From Nocardioides kribbensis (GTDB lineage Bacteria > Actinomycetota > Actinomycetes > Propionibacteriales > Nocardioidaceae): DNA of 64,000 nt. The notes beneath the pieces were generated by a model. It saw only the letters and a list, made by a program, of their open reading frames with translations, was not told where the DNA came from and searched no databases. The stretch spans positions 186,001 through 250,000 of the forward strand of contig NZ_JADCLL010000004.1 in NCBI RefSeq assembly GCF_015070375.1. The letters run 5' to 3'. This document shows positions 61,547 through 64,000 of the stretch, piece by piece. Numbering within the stretch: the first letter of the stretch is position 1; each line of letters starts with the position of its first letter. The position numbers were made by a program, and so were the translations under genes.

Positions 61547-62629
61547 TCACCAGCCGGCCGCCCCCGCGCGGTACTGCACCGGCCAGTCGACGCCCTCCCC
61601 CGGCTCGACGCCGAGCTCGTGGGCCGCGCGCAGCGGCCAGTGCGGGTCACGCAGCAGCTCGCGGGCCAGCAGCACCACGTCGGCGGAGCCCTCGGCGATG
61701 ACGTCGTTGGCCTGCTTGGGCTCGGTGATCAGGCCCACCGCACCCGAGGCGATGCCGGCCTCGGCGCGGATCCGGGCCGCGAACGGCACCTGATAGCCCG
61801 GCTCCACCGGGATGTCGACGCGCAGGTTGCCCCCCGAGGAGGTGTCGACCAGGTCGACGCCCGCCTCGCGCAGCAGCCCCGCGAGCCGCACCGAGGAGTC
61901 GGCGTCCCAGCCGCCCTCGGCCCAGTCGGTCGCGGAGATGCGCACCAGCAGCGGCACGTCCTCGCCGACGGCCGCGCGGACCCGGCGCACGACGTCGAGC
62001 AGGAGGCGGGCGCGGTGCTCGAAGGGGCCGCCGTACTCGTCGTCGCGGTGGTTGGAGAGCGGGGAGAGGAACTCGTGGAGCAGGTAGCCGTGGGCGGCGT
62101 GGACCTCGACGACGTCGAAGCCGGCCTCGACGGCGCGCACCGCGGCGGCCCCGAAGGCCGCCACGACCTGCTCGATCTCGGCGACCGTCAGCGCACGCGG
62201 GTCGCGCAGGCCCGGGAAGGCCTCGGCCGACGGGCCGACCGGCTCCCAGCCGCCCTCGGCGTCGGAGGCCACCTGGCCCTCGGCCCAGGGGCGGGCCGCG
62301 GAGGCCTTGCGCCCGGCGTGGGCGAGCTGGACCGCCGCCGTGGCCCCCTGGCCGTGCACGAAGTCGACGACGCGGCGCCAGGCGTCGCGCTGGGCGTCGT
62401 CCCAGATGCCGGCGTCCTGCGGGGTGATGCGGCCCTCGGGCACCACGGCCGCGGCCTCGGTCATCACCAGGCCGGCGCCGCCGCGGGCGAAGGAGCCGAG
62501 GTGCACCAGGTGCCAGTCGTCGGGCAGGCCGTCGACGGAGGAGTACTGGCACATCGGCGCCACCCAGACCCGGTTGCGCACGGTGACGCCGCGCAGGGTG
62601 ATCGGGGTGAACAGCTCGGAGATGGGCAC
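61547..62629 (-). CDS. NADPH-dependent flavin oxidoreductase (Old Yellow Enzyme, NamA/YqjM-like)
   Basis: A 360-residue FMN enzyme of the thermophilic-type OYE group. PMCQYSSVDGLPDDWHLVHL near 25-44 with Cys 27 as the redox-sensing residue, QLAHAGRKAS near 101-110 and VEVHAAHGYLLHEFLSP near 174-190 are typical. It reduces activated C=C bonds, probably in detoxification. The GTG at 62629 follows AGGAG by 9 nt; TACCCT (minus strand, 62662-62657) is a candidate -10, giving a short leader. Confidence 0.92.
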   Translation of the reverse strand: MPISELFTPITLRGVTVRNRVWVAPMCQYSSVDGLPDDWHLVHLGSFARGGAGLVMTEAAAVVPEGRITPQDAGIWDDAQRDAWRRVVDFVHGQGATAAVQLAHAGRKASAARPWAEGQVASDAEGGWEPVGPSAEAFPGLRDPRALTVAEIEQVVAAFGAAAVRAVEAGFDVVEVHAAHGYLLHEFLSPLSNHRDDEYGGPFEHRARLLLDVVRRVRAAVGEDVPLLVRISATDWAEGGWDADSSVRLAGLLREAGVDLVDTSSGGNLRVDIPVEPGYQVPFAARIRAEAGIASGAVGLITEPKQANDVIAEGSADVVLLARELLRDPHWPLRAAHELGVEPGEGVDWPVQYRAGAAGW

Positions 62630-62704
62630 GGGGAGACGCTCCTGGGATCGGTGACGAGGGTACGTCGGGCCAACCCCGGGAGCGTCCCGGGTGTTCCGTG
62701 CGGG

Positions 62705-63220
62705 TCAGTCGCGGGTGGCGCCCAGCGACTCCCAGTAGCGGTTGAGGGCGCCGTTGGTCTTCACGAACCACACGATCGGGCCGACGAGGATGAACATGCC
62801 GGGGAAGTACCACAGGCCGGTGAGCCCGCTGACCGGCGGCTCCTGGCCGCGACGCTTGTAGAGCCCGCCGACCTCGCTGGCGGTGAGGTAGGGCATCACG
62901 AACCCGACGAAGAGGGCCAGGATCAGGCCCACGCCGCCGCCGACGCCCTGGCCGCTGTGCTGCTTCATCTCCTCGTGGGTCTTGAAGTACCAGTAGAGGG
63001 AGTAGATGCCGAAGGTCACGATGGCCAGCACGATGCAGACGCCGGTGCCGCGGACCTTGCCGAGGGGCGCGCCACCCGGGGCGCCGTAGGCGGCGGGCGC
63101 GCCGTAGCCGCCGTACGGCGAGGGCGGCTGCGCGCCGTAGGAGGAGGGCGAGCCGGCCGGCGGCGGGGGGCGGTAGCCCTCGGGCGGCGGGGGCGGGGCT
63201 GAGGGGGTGCTGTCGCTCAT
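62705..63220 (-). CDS. DUF4234 membrane protein
   Basis: A 171-residue protein: Pro/Gly/Tyr-rich disordered N-terminus of about 55 residues, then the DUF4234 domain with TGVCIVLAIVTFGIYSLYWYFKTHEEM, a second helix (GLILALFVGFVMPYL), the amphipathic TASEVGGLYKR, and a third helix ending in WFVKTNGALNRYWESL. The function is not known. The ATG at 63220 begins MSDSTPSAPPPP. It diverges from the DUF1800 gene. Confidence 0.88.
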   Translation of the reverse strand: MSDSTPSAPPPPPEGYRPPPPAGSPSSYGAQPPSPYGGYGAPAAYGAPGGAPLGKVRGTGVCIVLAIVTFGIYSLYWYFKTHEEMKQHSGQGVGGGVGLILALFVGFVMPYLTASEVGGLYKRRGQEPPVSGLTGLWYFPGMFILVGPIVWFVKTNGALNRYWESLGATRD

Positions 63221-63528
63221 CGGGGATCCTCGTGACCGGGGGGCGGGCCCGGGGCGGGGTGCCGCGGGCTGGACGGTCGCAACGTACCGACGCCGCGACG
63301 CTCCGTGCGCCGTTCGGCGACACCGACGCCGCGAACGGCTCGACCGCACCCCGCCCACCTCTCCCGGATGACCCGTCCGGGCCATCCGGGCATGGCCCGT
63401 CCGGGCCATGCCGCCCGCCTGACGGCCCGTTCTGCAGCCGATCCCTCCGCCTCGGCGCGTCGCGGCCGAAGATCACCGTGTCGCCCCCCTCGACACCCCC
63501 CTGCACCCCCCGCCGCACCACCCCACGG
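63221..63528. other. 308-bp divergent intergenic region with two hairpins
   Basis: Between the DUF4234 and DUF1800 genes. It holds the paired hairpins at 63364-63412 and otherwise GC-rich sequence with a C-run-rich end. I see no supported gene, and no sure promoter. Confidence 0.5.
63364..63412. repeat. Two back-to-back hairpins with shared sequence
   Basis: Hairpin 1: arms 63364-63375 and 63378-63389 (12 bp, one mismatch, 2-nt loop). Hairpin 2: arms 63389-63399 and 63402-63412 (11 bp, perfect, loop TC), sharing one base with the first. The cores read TGRCCCGTCCGGGCCAT in both, so the second is a diverged copy. May be a regulator site or structured leader. Confidence 0.6.
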
Positions 63529-64000
63529 ATGAGGACCCCCCGCCTCGTGAGTGCCACCTACGCCCCCGGTCGCTACGCCCGCACGCCCGTCCTGGGCGCC
63601 GGCGCCCGCCACCTGGTCACCCGCTTCTCCTACGGCGTCACGCCCGAGCTCACCGCCGAGGTCAAGGCCGCCGGCGGCGGGATGGCGTGGTTCCGCGACC
63701 AGCTCGCCAGCGCCGACTCCGCCCGCGCCGAGGCCCTCGCCGACTGGTGGCCCGACCTCCACCGCGGACCCGCCGACCTCTGGCAGCGCCAGATCACCGA
63801 CGTCCGCGGCACGTGGGAGGTCATGTACGACTACGCGCGCCGGGTGATGGCGCGGCGCATCACCTCGCGCCAGCAGGTGCTCGAGGTCATGACGGAGTTC
63901 TGGGAGGGCCACCTCCACGTGCCGGCGATCGGCGACGCGCAGGCGGTGTGGCGCGCGCCGTACGGCGAGATCATGCGGCGCCACGCGCTCGGGCGCTTCG
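63529..64000 (+). CDS. DUF1800 domain-containing protein, N-terminal part (cut by window edge)
   Basis: The first 157 codons of a DUF1800 protein. GARHLVTRFSYGVTPELTAEV near 24-44 and VLEVMTEFWEGHLHVP near 121-136 are the family's N-terminal marks. Such proteins are usually followed by a DUF1501 gene and are thought to be exported or extracellular in some species; role unknown. ATG 63529 was taken; the in-frame GTG at 63547, with GAGGA 11 nt before it, is an equal alternative. The gene continues beyond the window. Confidence 0.82.
   Translation, partial: MRTPRLVSATYAPGRYARTPVLGAGARHLVTRFSYGVTPELTAEVKAAGGGMAWFRDQLASADSARAEALADWWPDLHRGPADLWQRQITDVRGTWEVMYDYARRVMARRITSRQQVLEVMTEFWEGHLHVPAIGDAQAVWRAPYGEIMRRHALGRF

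Overview
The window is very GC-rich actinobacterial chromosome with dense genes, many GTG starts, 4-base ATGA/GTGA overlaps inside operons and frequent leaderless promoters. Protein flavour and gene order (msrB, hemQ, hemY, hemE, DUF3000, RNase D; coproheme-type haem synthesis; GlgC with an actinobacterial-type GlgA; WS/DGAT acyltransferase; DesA3-like desaturase with its reductase) suggest Actinomycetota, most likely Nocardioidaceae such as Nocardioides. That assignment is inference. I see no rRNA, tRNA, CRISPR, prophage or intact insertion sequence. Both ends are cut genes.

Layout. 1-7.5 kb: secreted protein (cut), hypothetical, serA, MpaB-like oxygenase, HD hydrolase, then a minus-strand trio DUF4031 / P-loop ATPase / LigD-type polymerase, diverging from an Eis-like acetyltransferase. 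7.6-10.3 kb: acyl desaturase with its ferredoxin reductase and a small Cys protein. 10.4-25.8 kb: the conserved msrB-hemQ-hemY ... hemE-DUF3000-RNase D block, split by a 6-8 kb organosulfur cluster (two flavin reductases, SsuD/MsuD-type, SfnB-type, SfnG and MsuC-type monooxygenases, LysR regulator, and a DUF4349 lipoprotein). Together these could take dimethylsulfone through methanesulfinate and methanesulfonate to sulfite.

25.8-32.5 kb: orphan solute-binding lipoprotein, MazF-like toxin, hypothetical, and the large helicase hrpA. 32.5-33.8 kb has no convincing intact gene: it holds an apparent HNH-endonuclease remnant and a four-copy array of about 148 bp whose units each carry a 55-bp near-perfect hairpin. 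33.8-40.2 kb: small membrane protein, a PhoP-like response regulator and histidine kinase, rocD, and a GT39-type membrane glycosyltransferase. Three PhoP-box-like direct repeats precede the small membrane protein, the regulator and the glycosyltransferase, suggesting one local regulon. 40.2-43.3 kb: TetR regulator diverging from a flavin monooxygenase-SDR operon with a well-defined promoter and operator.

43.3-52 kb: DUF402, ThrE-like exporter, carboxylate-amine ligase, FUSC protein, two tandem paralogous secreted proteins, secreted HNH nuclease, WS/DGAT, and a solitary DNA methyltransferase. 52-58 kb: metzincin protease, secreted alpha/beta-hydrolase, phosphodiester glycosidase, lipoprotein, mug. 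57-60 kb: glgC and glgA, divergent, with DUF427 between. 60-61.5 kb: CDF metal exporter divergent from an ArsR/CzrA-type Zn/Co sensor, then two strong palindromes. The window ends with an Old Yellow Enzyme, a DUF4234 membrane protein and the start of a DUF1800 protein.
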